Source: Glycine soja (lineage: Eukaryota; Streptophyta; Magnoliopsida; Fabales; Fabaceae). From it: a stretch of DNA of 64,000 nt. Made by a program: the position numbers and the translations under genes. Every line of letters begins with the position of its first letter. Position 1 is the stretch's first letter. Of this stretch, positions 12,081-22,759 are shown one piece after another. Under the pieces are notes generated by a model. That model was not told where the DNA came from. It saw nothing but the letters and a program-made list of their open reading frames with translations, and did not search any database. Location of the stretch: positions 6,991,001 to 7,055,000 of the forward strand of contig NC_041021.1 in the NCBI RefSeq assembly GCF_004193775.1, written 5' to 3'.

Positions 12081-12578
12081 GTGAGGACGTGTAGCCCTCT
12101 AAAGGCGAGGGCGTGCAGCCCTCTGAAGTTGAGGACGTGTAGCTCTCTGAAGATGAGGACATGTAGCCCTCTGAAGGTGAGGGTGTGTAGCCCTATGAAG
12201 GTGAGGACGTGTAGTCCTCTTAAGGTGAGGATGTGTAGCCCTCTGAAGGTGAGGACGTGCAGTACTCTGAAGGCGAGGATGTGTAGTCCTCTGACGGCGA
12301 GGGCGTGCAGCCCTCTAAAGGAGAGGGCGTGTAGCCCTCTGAAGGCGAGGACGTCTAGTCCTCTGAAGGCGAGGAAGTCTAGTCCTCTGAAGGTGAGGGC
12401 TTGCAACCCTCTGAAGGTGAGGACGTGCGGTCCTCTGAAGGCGAGGATGTGTAGTCCTCTGATGGTGAGGACGTGTAGCCCTCTTATGGCGAGGATGTGT
12501 AGTTCTCTAAAGTCGAGGGCGTGCAACCCTCTGATGGCGAGGGCGTGTAGCCCTCTAAGGGTGAGGGTACTAGTACCC
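12081..12578. repeat. 24-bp hairpin array, 20 units (element A)
   Basis: Twenty units of GTGAGGACGTGTAGTCCTCT plus a 4-base tail (24 bp). The unit contains a 6-bp inverted repeat with a 5-nt loop (GAGGAC-GTGTA-GTCCTC). Variant units swap both arms together to GAGGGC and GCCCTC. By hand I count 7 units with perfect arms and 2 more with a G-T wobble. The array ends in the perfect palindrome GGGTACTAGTACCC (12565-12578). Because 24 is a multiple of 3, long frames stay open on both strands (188 and 192 codons). Confidence 0.9.
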
Positions 12579-12599
12579 AAGGGTTCACCCTTATGAGAA

Positions 12600-13500
12600 A
12601 GCAAGAGATTGACTCATCGAGAGGGCCGATCATCCCAAATTCAAAAGATTGGACATTAGATGTAGGACATCTATGCAGTTAACATGATTTTTAGGGATGC
12701 AGATGCATGCAACCTTTGTCATGAAATTCGGTAAATGCGGACTTCATATGAAACAATGCAATGCAATGGAAAGTTGTACAATGTTCATGACATTCTTTCC
12801 CTATTTTTTGATTTTGATTTTGATTTAATTTTTTTGAAAATTCAGATTGCCTGTCCTTTTGAAAGAGGTGATAATTCATGCAACCTTATCCTATCTTTTG
12901 CAAATTTGTCCGGGGACTCCCTTAGAGTGTATGTTCTGTTTGATTTAATCACTTGGCCATTTTGGAGTGACGACAGTGGAGTCGTTTGACGTTTAATCAA
13001 TCCATTGAAATTCCAGGGTTTGTCCCCCTTTTTTTTTGAAGGATTTTTTAATCAACGGATTAAGTCAAATGACTCCTATTCTTGATAACTCACTTCTCTC
13101 TAAAAAGAAAAAATTTCTGGAATGATAAAATGAGGTCACATGAATGTCTATATTTTTACTTGAAAACACAGTTAATCAAATGTTTTTTTTTTCTTTTTGA
13201 ACTTTTCTGCGTTACATGTTGATTACGACACCCCACCAATGTGCAGGACGAGTAATCTCTGATTGAACGGTCTTGGAAGTCAACACTCAGGAGCGCAGGT
13301 CGCTTTGAGTAAACAAACCAATGGCTTACACTCACATTCCGGTGGAAGTTGAATAAGCAAAGATGCGTTTGTGAGAGGATGAGAAAGACAAGGATGTCAA
13401 ATTCATCCATTTTAGCATTGTAACTGTGGTTTAAATAATGACATAAACTTGAAAATCCTTATGAGTCATTAGAGACATCTAACAACAGCTTTCAAAATCG
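12600..13500. other. Element A spacer between array and gag
   Basis: Non-coding. It matches 22760-23560 and 24642-25065 of element B. Low-complexity T runs occur near 13030 and 13180. The uninterrupted target site of the element B solo LTR is seen here at about 13070 (ACTCCTATTCTTGATAACTC). Confidence 0.7.
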
Positions 13501-14480
13501 CCCTATGTGTGGTGTCGTTTGTCAATGTTAGGATTCACAAGCGATTCTCCTCAAATTTCAGCCAGCCCGCATCACTTAGACTTTGCACCTTACGCTTCAG
13601 AGTCATACAATGCTCAATGGAATGCCCCGGGGCTCCTCCATGATAAGCACACATTGCGTTCGAGTCGTATCCTCGGAAAAATGGAGGTTGAGGAAACCTA
13701 GCAGGGGTTATGGCTACCATTGTAGTATAAGTAGATAATGGAGCAAGTTAGCATAGGACACCAGAATTGGGGTGAATTCTACAGGCTTTTTGCTGCAAAA
13801 TTCCTTCCTTGGTTGGTGTTTTGGTTTGTGCTAAAGGTGGTGTTTAGCATTGGTTGTGTGGAAGGTGGGTTTTGTGGTTGATTTAGGGATGGCCTTTGTG
13901 GATGACTGGGTGGTAGGTAAGGAGAAGGGTTGTTATTGGCTGAGTAATGACATTGTTGGATTGGTGGGAAACTTAGCCGTATAGGAATGGCAGTCACAAC
14001 ATGGGTTTCTCCCTCATTCTCACCCTCTTCATTTGCCCCAGTTTTCTCATTCGTCCAAGCAGGATGATTAAATTTGCCTCTTTTCAGGCCCACTTCGATC
14101 CTTTCATAAGCGAAAACTAAATCAGCAAAGCTTGAAGGAGTGTAGCCCACCATCTTTTCATAGTAGAACATTGGTAATGTGTCTACTATCATTGTTATCA
14201 TTTCTTTCTCGGAACCACTTGGGCTGCCAGATCCCTCCACCTTTGGGCGTATTCTTTGAAAGATCTGTGCCCCCCTCTTTGCACATGCTTTTGTAGTTGC
14301 ATCCTATCCGGAGCCATATCAGAATTGTACTGACACTGCCTAACGAAGGCAACCATTAGGTGCTTCCAAGAATGGACTTGGGAAGGTTCCAAGTTAGTGT
14401 ACCAGGTACCAGCTACCCCAGTAAGACTTTCTTGGAAGAAATGTATTAGCAGTTCCTCATCTTTTGTGTATGCCCCCTAT
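13500..14480 (-). pseudogene. gag of element A, C-terminal part
   Basis: Reading right to left: capsid region with HSWKHLMVAFVRQCQYNSDM and FKEYAQRWRDLAAQV (14390-14200), the LPMFYYEKMVGYTPSSFADL region (about 14180-14090), a proline-rich stretch, and a knuckle-like CAYHGGAPGHSIEHC (about 13640). Gag is the structural protein that packages the RNA. The frame shifts several times (near 14240 and about 13750). Element B interrupts it at 14480; the N-terminal part is at 30071-30824. Confidence 0.85.
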
Positions 14481-16096
14481 TGCAACCTACCCTTTTGCGG
14501 GCGAGCGAAGCGAGGCTCATGGGTGCGTCTCCCAAAGGAAGAAAATACGCGGAGTCGTCACCAACGTTTATTTGTGGAAAACGTCGGGAAAACCGAAGGA
14601 AACCGATCATGAAGAATATTCCAGATTCGGGAGTTGTATTTACGTTTGAGGAAGGTATTAACACTTCTTATGTTTGTCCCAACAGACAACAACCTTAGAT
14701 TAGAATTGTGTGAACTCATGTATCTAAACTTTTATTTTTTTTTTTATTTTTGAGGTCGACAAAAGCGGGGCTCTTGCTCCTACGTACCCTCCATCGAAGA
14801 GGAAATCAGACCTACATAGTTCTTTCAAAAAAGGCGAATCAAGCGATTCTTTTTACTTAGAAGGTGGTCCTTTTAAGGCGTTGGACCTTAAAATGATCCA
14901 TTTTTACTTGGTGAGAAAAACTAAGGTATCGAACCTTAAAATCCTTTTTAGTGATTTTTTGCGGACAAGCTTGACTTTGTGAGTTGATTTTAGCCTTAGT
15001 TTCACTTGAGTTATTAGTCAATTCAATCAAGAAAGCGAAATCCCAAAGAGAAACGTCCGATTGATTTTTTTGGTTTATTTTACTAAAATATATTTTTTTG
15101 ATTATTATATTATTATTTTACCTCTTTTTGGTTTCCAACGTGGTTACGGCATGACCGAACGGTCGGATTTCATTTTAACAGAAATTAACGGATATTAAAA
15201 ATCAAATGATCGGTGGAAATTTATTTTATTTTTTGATTAGGTGAGAAAATGACTTAAGTAAATGACTAAAGCACGTCAAAAGGGGCTACGGAAAGTAAAT
15301 GAAACGAGAATAAAAGTATGTGAAACAAGTGGGGACCACTAAGGATACATAGAATGACTTGAAAAGTTCGATTTCAGGAACTTACCGGTTGAAGACAGAA
15401 CAACGACCAAGAAAGAACGACGAATGACGAAGAACGGTTGAAAATCTTCACGAAATCACCCATGGAAATGTTACGGAAACGTTACAGAAGCGCCTCGGCT
15501 TGGATTTTCTTCATGGAAACAATTTTCCTCACTAATTTTAAGTGATTACGAAGTACCAGAAGGGCTCAACCCCTTTCTCCTTCACTCCTCCCCCTATTTA
15601 TAGGCAAATAGGGGAGGAGCTTGCCACCCAGCTCGTCCAGGCGAGCCAGATTGCTTCATCCAAAAGCAACCGCCTTCTGGAGGAACATCCTGGAAGGCCC
15701 AAGTGGGCCTGGTTTCTATTTGCACCCCTTTTTTACTAAATACACCCCCTTTGCTTTTTCGGTGATTCTTTTTTCATAACGTTATGAAACTTTACAAATT
15801 TTGTAACGATACTTGTTTTCTTTCCGTAAGGTTACGGAACCTTACGGGTCATGTAATTACTCCTTTTTTAGCTTTCGAAATGTTACGGAAACTCACAGAT
15901 TGCGTAACAATACTTCCTTTTGATTTCCGGCATGTTACGGAATTTCACGGATTGCGTAACAATGCTTCCTTTCGATTTACGGCATGTCTTGGAACTTCAC
16001 GTATTGTGCAACAAAGGGTGCCAAGTACCTCGAAGAGGTCAAACAAAGGTTGCATGCCATCAAACAATAGTCCCCGGACGAAATTAGGGTATGAAA
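14481..16096 (-). repeat. 3' LTR of element B
   Basis: About 1616 bp, matching 28473-30070. The LTR terminus next to gag of A is slightly damaged (TGCAACC here, TGTCACAACC in the 5' copy), and the opposite end reads TATGAAA in place of TATGACA. It contains a minus-strand TATA box (15593-15602), a CAGCTCG/CGAGC hairpin near 15630 and about five ~52-bp units with palindromic CGTAACGTTACG-like cores (15770-16010). Confidence 0.92.
15593..15602 (-). promoter_or_regulatory. TATA box in the element B 3' LTR
   Basis: CTATAAATAG on the minus strand, in a C/G-flanked context. The same box occurs in the other full-length LTRs at 29566-29575 and 48083-48092. Confidence 0.65.
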
Positions 16097-16120
16097 GTTG
16101 CCCCTCTTTACTTACCTTTT
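16097..16120 (-). other. Polypurine tract of element B
   Basis: On the minus strand it reads GGTAAGTAAAGAGGGGCAAC just before the 3' LTR. Confidence 0.75.
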
Positions 16121-16339
16121 ATCGGAGATAAGAGGAAAGCAAAGATAAAACACTGATTTCGTCTGTCTTCACTCTCTCCGTGATTAGTCTATGACGACTC
16201 CCGTCTCTCTTTCTTCTTTCTCTGCACAACACAAAACAAACACAAACAAAAGACACCAATAACATAATATACACATATACACATGTTTGGCGAAGGAACC
16301 AATCGGGAAAATAAAAAAACCATATTTCCCAGTCACCGG

Positions 16340-17150
16340 AGGCTCCATGCTTGATAACGGAGGACGCATGAACAGCGCTAGGAAATCAATCCGTGGGACT
16401 CCCAATAAGATTTGAGGGTGGAGGATAAACGAACAGCACTAGGCAATCAATTCGTGGGGCTCCAGACTCGATGGTGGAGGACGCATGAATGACAATCAAT
16501 TCATGGGGCTCCGGATAGGATTTGAGGGTGGAGGATAGACGAACAGCGCTAGGCAATCAATTCGTGGGGCTCTAGACTCGATGGTGGAGGACGCTTGAAC
16601 AACGCTAGGCAATCAATTCAGGGTCTCCGAATAAGATTTGAGGGTGGAGGATAGACGAACAGCGCTAGGAAATCAATTCGTGGGGCTCCATACTCGATGG
16701 TGGAGGACGCATGAACTGCGCTAGGCAATCAATTCACAGGTCTCCGAATAAGATTTGAGGGTGGAGGATAGACGAACAACGCTAGGCAATCAATTCGTGG
16801 GGCTTCAGACTCGATGGTGGAGGACACATGAACAATGCTAGGCAATCAATTCATGGGTCTCCGAATAAGATTTGAGGGTGGAGGATAGACGAACAGCGCT
16901 AGGCAATCAATTCGTGGGGCTCCAGACTCGATGGTGGAGGACGCATGAACACCGCTAGGCAATCAATTCATGGGTCTCCGAATAAGATTTGAGGGTGGAG
17001 GATAGACGAGCAGCGCTAGGTAATCAATTCGTGGGGCTCCAGACTTGATGGTGGAGGATGCATGAATGACAATCAATTCGTGGGGCTCCAGACTCGATGG
17101 TGGAGGATGCATGAATGACAATCAATTCATGGGGCTCCAGATAAGATTTG
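16340..17150. repeat. ~118-bp tandem array next to the polypurine tract (element B)
   Basis: Six to seven units, each made of two related halves containing AGGCAATCAATTCGTGGGGC and GATTTGAGGGTGGAGGATAG. Unit starts (GAATAAGATTTGAGG) lie near 16627, 16746, 16863 and 16980. The sequence is unrelated to the 130-bp array in element A although both occupy the same position in the element. The last units are shortened. Confidence 0.9.
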
Positions 17151-18830
17151 TTGGTAGGACCGAATGGTCCACCGGTTTTTTCCACCTAAAAGGCGAACAT
17201 GCTTTAGCAAGAAAAAATAAATCATTCGCGAGAGCACCATATCTTAGAGAAACAATATACCCATGCCAAAATTAATTTTCCTTATAACCGAAAATGAAGG
17301 GCAGGATGTCAACATTTAGCTTTCAAATGAACATTCAGGGGAAACGTCGGGTCAAACTGAAACTGGGAATAAAATCACTCATAGTGTATAAAAACTCACA
17401 CAGGCAAGTGTTTTACCCTAATCCCAAACCATAGCTGCACCATGACTTTATTTTGCACATGATTTCCTATCGAACCAAAAGATCACACGCACGATCACAT
17501 ATCAATAGGATTTTCTCGAGGGTAGTGTTTTTGGAGAGGAAGCTGGGTGTGTCGGTCTTTTCCTCTTTGTTTATGTGGGGCGGGATATCGCCAGTCGAGA
17601 GCGACTTTGAATGGCAATCCCAAAGGAAGAACTACTTCAAAAATGGGTTTTCCTTTGCCGGCCGTCATTTACCCTACCGAAAATTTATCTAGTCAGAAGA
17701 TCTTTTGTTCTCTTTCCTGGTTTCCTGTATTGATCGGGAATTATTCTGTTTTTTCTTCGATCTTTTTCCTTTTTACTTTCTTTCGATCTTCGATCGAGAA
17801 TCCTTCTTTTCCTTTTCTTTTCTTTCTTTTCATTTCTTCCTTTTCGATCTTTGATTAGGAATTCGGGTTTTAGCATTCGTTATTCGCTCTCCCATGAGGA
17901 GATTCTGCTGTCCTTTTCTCCGGGGGGAAAGGATGAGGATTCTTTTCATGGGCCAAGGTTCAAAGTAGCTTAAGGTTGTGTCTTAACATGGTCTTTTCAT
18001 CGCGCGAGCCCGATTTTGATATCTGAGGCAAAACAAATTCGCGTGTCAAGGTGTCGGTCTCGGGTTGAATTTCCATATTATTTCCATGAGGCACGCGTAA
18101 CATTGATGATTTGGGAACAACGTGCAAAATTAGTCATGGCTACAGCTAGATGGGTACTCAACCATCCAGTTTATGGCATTGTGATACTAAGGCTTGGGAT
18201 TTACACAAGTAGACCCAATATTTCCAAATTATGTTCTTTCATCGGTTCAATGAATCCATCCATTCTTATCTCGGTTATTCTGGAAAATAAACTCTTAGCG
18301 TCAGTCTCTTGTTTCCAAAAGATATGTTTGCTCTCTACGAATGATTTATGCTTCCTATGACCATAACATGCCGACCTTCGAGGTCCTTCTTTCTTTCTTT
18401 TTTTTGTTTCATTTTCTTATGTTCGCAAAAGCTATACATCCATCACCATCTATGAGAAAAGCTTTTTCTTTATACACCTACATTCCTATATACAACAAAC
18501 TTTTTTCTGTACACACGCGCATTAAAAACTCTTTCTCTTTATATCAACATGGTCTACATAAAAACTCTATTCCTGTTCAAAGATTTCTTTTTCGTTTTTT
18601 CAACATACACTCGTGGTTTATACAAAAATTTCTTTATATACTCATTTCTCAAACACAAGAATTTCTTTTCACGCATTATTTACACACAAAATCTTTCCAT
18701 ACACTTTTTACATATAAAAAACTCTTTTCTTTTCCTTATATATAGACACAACATTTGTTCACAACGCCTCTTTCTTTTTCTATTCTTGGTGTTATCATGA
18801 TTTTTGTCCATTTTATTTTTAGGACGACGT
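17150..18830. other. Element B 3' spacer, diverged first copy of a duplicated module
   Basis: Non-coding. It aligns loosely, in the same order, with 19200-20750: GCGAACATGCTTTAG, ACTCA..GTGTAT, the 'CCTATC.AA.CAAA.GATCACA' stretch, and the T-rich GATCGGGAAT repeats. The T-rich and TACA-rich 18350-18800 part carries only low-complexity frames. Confidence 0.55.
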
Positions 18831-20520
18831 TCCTAAAGGAAAACTCTACAAGGTTTCGGAATTTCAACAAACATTATCGACAATAACGAAGTAAGCTCTA
18901 AAACAGCAGTCCAAACAAAATGTATGCACAAAACAAAAGACAGTCGAAAAAAGAAAAAACAAAACAAACGTTAGTCCCTCAAGTTATAAAAATAAAATAA
19001 TATGTAACAGACAAAAGAGGAAACATAAAAGAGAATATGAATCTGGGGATCCCACGGTCATGTGGCTCCGCATGCCACCGGACTCTTGGGTCACGGTAAC
19101 AAAAGGTAGCGTGGTCGACAAAAGCAGGGTTTTTGCTACTACGTATCCTCAATTCGTGATGAGGAACTCAGATCTACGTAGTTCTTGCTAACTGTGAGAC
19201 TAAAAATAGTCTCGGTGTTTTCTTCACTAAAATGCGAACATGCTTTAGTAAAGAGACAAAACTTCCAACTGATCAGAGCAACATATGCTTTTTGGATGAA
19301 AAACAATGTGTCTAACGGGGAAGGAGAGTATGTTGATGAAATTTTCTCATAACCGTAAATGAGATTTCGGATGTTAGCATTTCGTTTCTAAATGACCATT
19401 TAGAGGAAGCACTGGGTTCAACAAAAATAGAAGAAAATCACTCAAAGTGTATCAATCTCACACAGGTAAGTGTTTTATCCTAATTTCGAACCATATATAT
19501 GTCATAACTTGATTTTTCAAATCATTTCCTATCAAATCAAAGATTACATGCATGATCATGGATTAATAGGACTTTTTCTTTGGAATGGGGTTTTTTTTGG
19601 TGGGGAATTTGGCTTTGAGCGTTTTTGCCTTTTCGTTTTTTGTTTTTGTTCAGTGCGGGGAGAGAAAGTCGCTAGCGCATAGGATTTTAGTTGGCAATCA
19701 AAGGGAGAAGACCACTTTAGGTCGTGGTTTCCTTTCTTTTTTCGTTTACTTGGTGACAATTCTGTATTGTTCAGATATTGTCTGGTCCAAATACCTTTCT
19801 GGATGTTTCTTGTGTTTTCTTTCGATCCTTGATCGAAAATTTTCTCTCTTTTTTTTTACTTTCTCCCAGTCTTTGATTGGGAATTTTCTTTCTTTTTTGC
19901 TTTCTCCCTTTCTTTGATTGGGAATTTTCTTTTTTTGTTTTCTTCCGAGGGCAAGGATTGAGATTCTCACCCTGGGTCAAGGCTCATGGTAAGTTGGGAT
20001 TTTGGCTCAAGGCTTGTAGAATGGCCCAACATGATATATGTTAGGGTTTGGACAGCGGTTCGGGGATAAAGGGGATGCTCCACATTATTTCCATGACACA
20101 CATGCAACGATGACGATTAGGAAATTTTATGCAAAACTGGTCATGCATGCACCTATGAGGACACTCAAGCATCAAGTTTTTATGGTTATGTGACACTAGG
20201 GCTCAGGATTCATTTTTCCCTATTTAAGTCAACCCAGTGCTTCCAAAACATGTTCTTTTATCTATTCATGCATTTATCCATGTCTATTTTGGGCGTTCGG
20301 TAAAATTTTAACAGCATTCACCCTTCAGGTGCATACACATCTTTTTTTCAAAAATTGGTTATGATCAGTGAATTTTTTTTCAAAGAAAAGCTGGAATTTA
20401 TCTCTTCTCAAAAGCATGTTGGTTTTTTAGCTAGACAACTTATTATTTTTGTTTCTTTTTTTTTCATTTGTTTATTTCTTTTTCTTGTTTGTTTTTGTTT
20501 TCCCCCTTTTTTTCATGAGC
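18830..20520. other. Element B 3' spacer, second copy of the module
   Basis: Non-coding and closely similar to 9240-10630 of element A. It includes an LTR-like module at 19120-19200 (GTCGACAAAAGCAGGG ... CTACGTAGTTCT) and T-rich repeats at 19805-19935. No protein recognised. Confidence 0.65.
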
Positions 20521-20524
20521 TATT

Positions 20525-20664
20525 TTGCTACCTAAACATGTGTATATTTTTGTGAGGTATTTTTGCTACATACATGCATATCCAAGGTATCTTGCTACCA
20601 TACATATATATATTGTGAGGTATTTTTTGCCACATACATGCATATCCAAGTTATCTTGCTACCT

Positions 20665-20756
<92 letters not shown>

Positions 20757-20845
20757 GAGGTATTTTTGCTATATACATGCATATACAAGGTATCTTGCTA
20801 CCTAAACATACATATATATGTATATATATATATTTGTGAGGTATG
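20525..20845. repeat. ~65-bp tandem repeat with a compound (CA)n(TA)n microsatellite
   Basis: Several units with GTGAGGTATTTTTGC and ACATGCATATCCAAGGTATC. Within it 20669-20752 is a pure AC run followed by about 20 TA units. The corresponding arrays in A (10640-10900) and C (34090-34275) have only short TA runs, so the expansion is specific to this copy. Confidence 0.9.
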
Positions 20846-21119
20846 ACTACCTTTCGAGCTTGTGCTTGTTTTATTTAAATTCCTAGGATCATGAACAACT
20901 AGGTGTGTCCTATTATGACTGGAGAAACAAAGGTGATCAAATAACAAGCAGAGATTTAAAAGATACTAGGTTGCCTCCTAGTAGCGCTTCTTTAACGTCT
21001 TGAGCTGGACGCCTTATGACTTGTCGGTCACGGACCAAGTACTTTGCTTACCTTTGGCTTCGGACTTGGTCGCCTATTGGTCGGCCATGTGTCATAGGCA
21101 ACGCTATAACCTTATTGTG

Positions 21120-22110
21120 GATGAGCTGAGGTGAACTCTAGAGGTGGTGGCGGTGCGTCTGTTGCTTGTTGTCGGCCATCCCCAGGCTACTGTGGTGTCT
21201 CGCCCTGCGCCTGCCTGGGGGCGCAGTACTTCTTGATGAAAGCCCGGTTAATGGGGGGCCTAATGACCTTGTTGGGGGCGACGGGCGCTCCGTACAACTG
21301 ACAGAGGCCCGTAATCAGAGTTAGCAACTCCAAGACCCTGTTGGGCTTCTTCGGGTCCACTAGGTGTCTTGCGGGCGCGATCCCTACAAACAATAGATGA
21401 CATCAGAAATCAGTTGAGCGATGTGCATACTTACCTATGTCATGATGGCGTGACCTTGCTGGGGGGAACGGGCACCCTGTAGGACTAACAGAGGCCTGTA
21501 ACCAGAGCTGGAAACCCCAGGGCCCTGTTGGACTTCTTCGGTTCCACTGGGTGTCTTGTGGGTGCGATCCCTGCAAACAATAGATGACATTAGAAATCAA
21601 TTGAGCCACGTGCATACTTACCTATGTCACGATGGCATGACCTTGCTGGGGGGGACGGGCACCCTGTAGGACTAACAGAGGCGCGTAACCAGAGCTGGAA
21701 ACCCCATGGCCCTGTTGGACTTCTTCAGGTTCATTGGGTGTCTTGCGGGCGCGATCCCTGCAAACAATAGATGACATCAGAAATCCGTTTAGCCACATGA
21801 ATACTTACCTATGTCGGAACAACACAGACCAACTGATACTTCCACAAGGGGAGATCGGCATTGCGGTCGTTGGGCAGAATGTTGCTAAGTAGCAACGTCA
21901 TCTGTATTTGTGTAAGAGTGGTCATGTTGGTGCACACGATCCGCACTCGTCTCTTTGTAGCGGCACGGGTGAAATCTTGCCCCGGTATGCATAGTAGCTG
22001 CGTGATAGCCTCCCTCTCTGGTTGTGCTCGCACAGTTGGTCGCCTTCCAATATCAGTGGGTGGCCCAACAACTGATAAAAGGAAACTACTGGCCCCTTAA
22101 CCGAGAGCGC
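21120..22110 (-). pseudogene. Degenerate plant-transposon-protein-like ORF in the element B 3' spacer
   Basis: Minus strand, same sense as gag. Readable pieces: EREAITQLLCIPGQDF and NMTTLTQIQMTLLLSNILP (22033-21810), VAQLISNVIYCLQ (about 21605), GFPALVTGLC-type pieces, and IRPPINRAFIKKYCAPRQAQ (about 21260-21200). These resemble the legume 'putative plant transposon protein' domain (probably PF20167, from memory). A unit of about 189 bp (ACTTACCTATGTC at 21427, 21617 and 21806) is tandemly repeated, duplicating the middle of the domain. A shared frameshift just before each GGATCGCGCC block shows the copies were duplicated after or during decay. Not functional as read. Confidence 0.55.
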
Positions 22111-22181
22111 AAGTCTCGATTAAGCATTAAGGGTAGAGGACCTTAAATTCTCTTAAGGTACGGATATGGATCCCACTGAAG

Positions 22182-22744
22182 GTGAGAGCGCGTAGCCCTC
22201 TGAAGTGGAGGACATGTAGTCCTCTGAAGTGGAGGACGTGTAGTCCTATGAAGGCGAGGACGTCTAGTCCTCTGACGGCGAGGACGTCTAGTCCTCTGAA
22301 GGCAAGGGCGTGCAGCCCTCTGAAGGTGAGGACGTGTAGTCCTCTGAAGGTGAGGACATGTGGTCCTCTGAAAGTGAGGACGTCTAGTCCTCTGAAGGCG
22401 AGGGCGTGCAGCCCTCTGAAGGTGAGGACGTGTAGTCCTCTAAAAGTGAGGACATGCAGTCCTCTGAAGGTGAGGACGTGTAGTCCTCTGAAAGTGAGGA
22501 CATGCAGTCCTCTGAGGACATGTAGTCCTCTGAAAGTGAGGACATGTAGTCCTCTGAAGGTGAGGACGTGTATTCCTCTGAAAGTGAGGATATGCAGTCC
22601 TCTGAAGGTGAGGGTGTGCAGTCCACTAAAGGTGAGGACGTGTAGTCCTCTGAAGGTGAGGGCGTGTAGCCCTCTGAATGCGAGGACATGTAGTCCTCTG
22701 ATGGCAAGGACGTGTAGTCCTCTGAAGGTGAAGGTACTAGTACC
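22182..22744. repeat. 24-bp hairpin array, about 23 units (element B)
   Basis: Same monomer as at 12081-12578. By hand count 16 of about 23 units have perfect 6-bp arms: mostly GAGGAC/GTCCTC, and a few GAGGGC/GCCCTC in which both arms have changed together. One unit near 22515 is shortened. It ends in the palindrome GGTACTAGTACC (22733-22744), followed by a second inverted repeat AAGGGTCCACCCTT (22746-22759). Long frames are open on both strands (193 and 214 codons), a by-product of a period divisible by three. Confidence 0.92.
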
Positions 22745-22759
22745 CAAGGGTCCACCCTT

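Noticed and set aside
12030..12596. Repetitive protein gene (KVRTCSPL / RGLHVLTF repeats) on either strand
   Set aside because: The frames exist only because a 24-bp stop-free unit is tandemly repeated; both strands and several phases are open equally.
18341..18800. Phe/Tyr-rich membrane-like protein
   Set aside because: Low-complexity T- and TACA-rich spacer; no start context or conserved relative seen in element A.
20525..20805. His-Thr / Ile-Tyr repeat peptide
   Set aside because: It is a direct translation of the CA/TA microsatellite.
21400..21830. Spliced gene with short introns (GTAAGT and TTTGCAG appear at regular spacing on the minus strand)
   Set aside because: The supposed introns contain sequence that reads as part of the protein domain (VAQLIS..VIY), and the regular spacing is explained by the ~189-bp tandem repeat.
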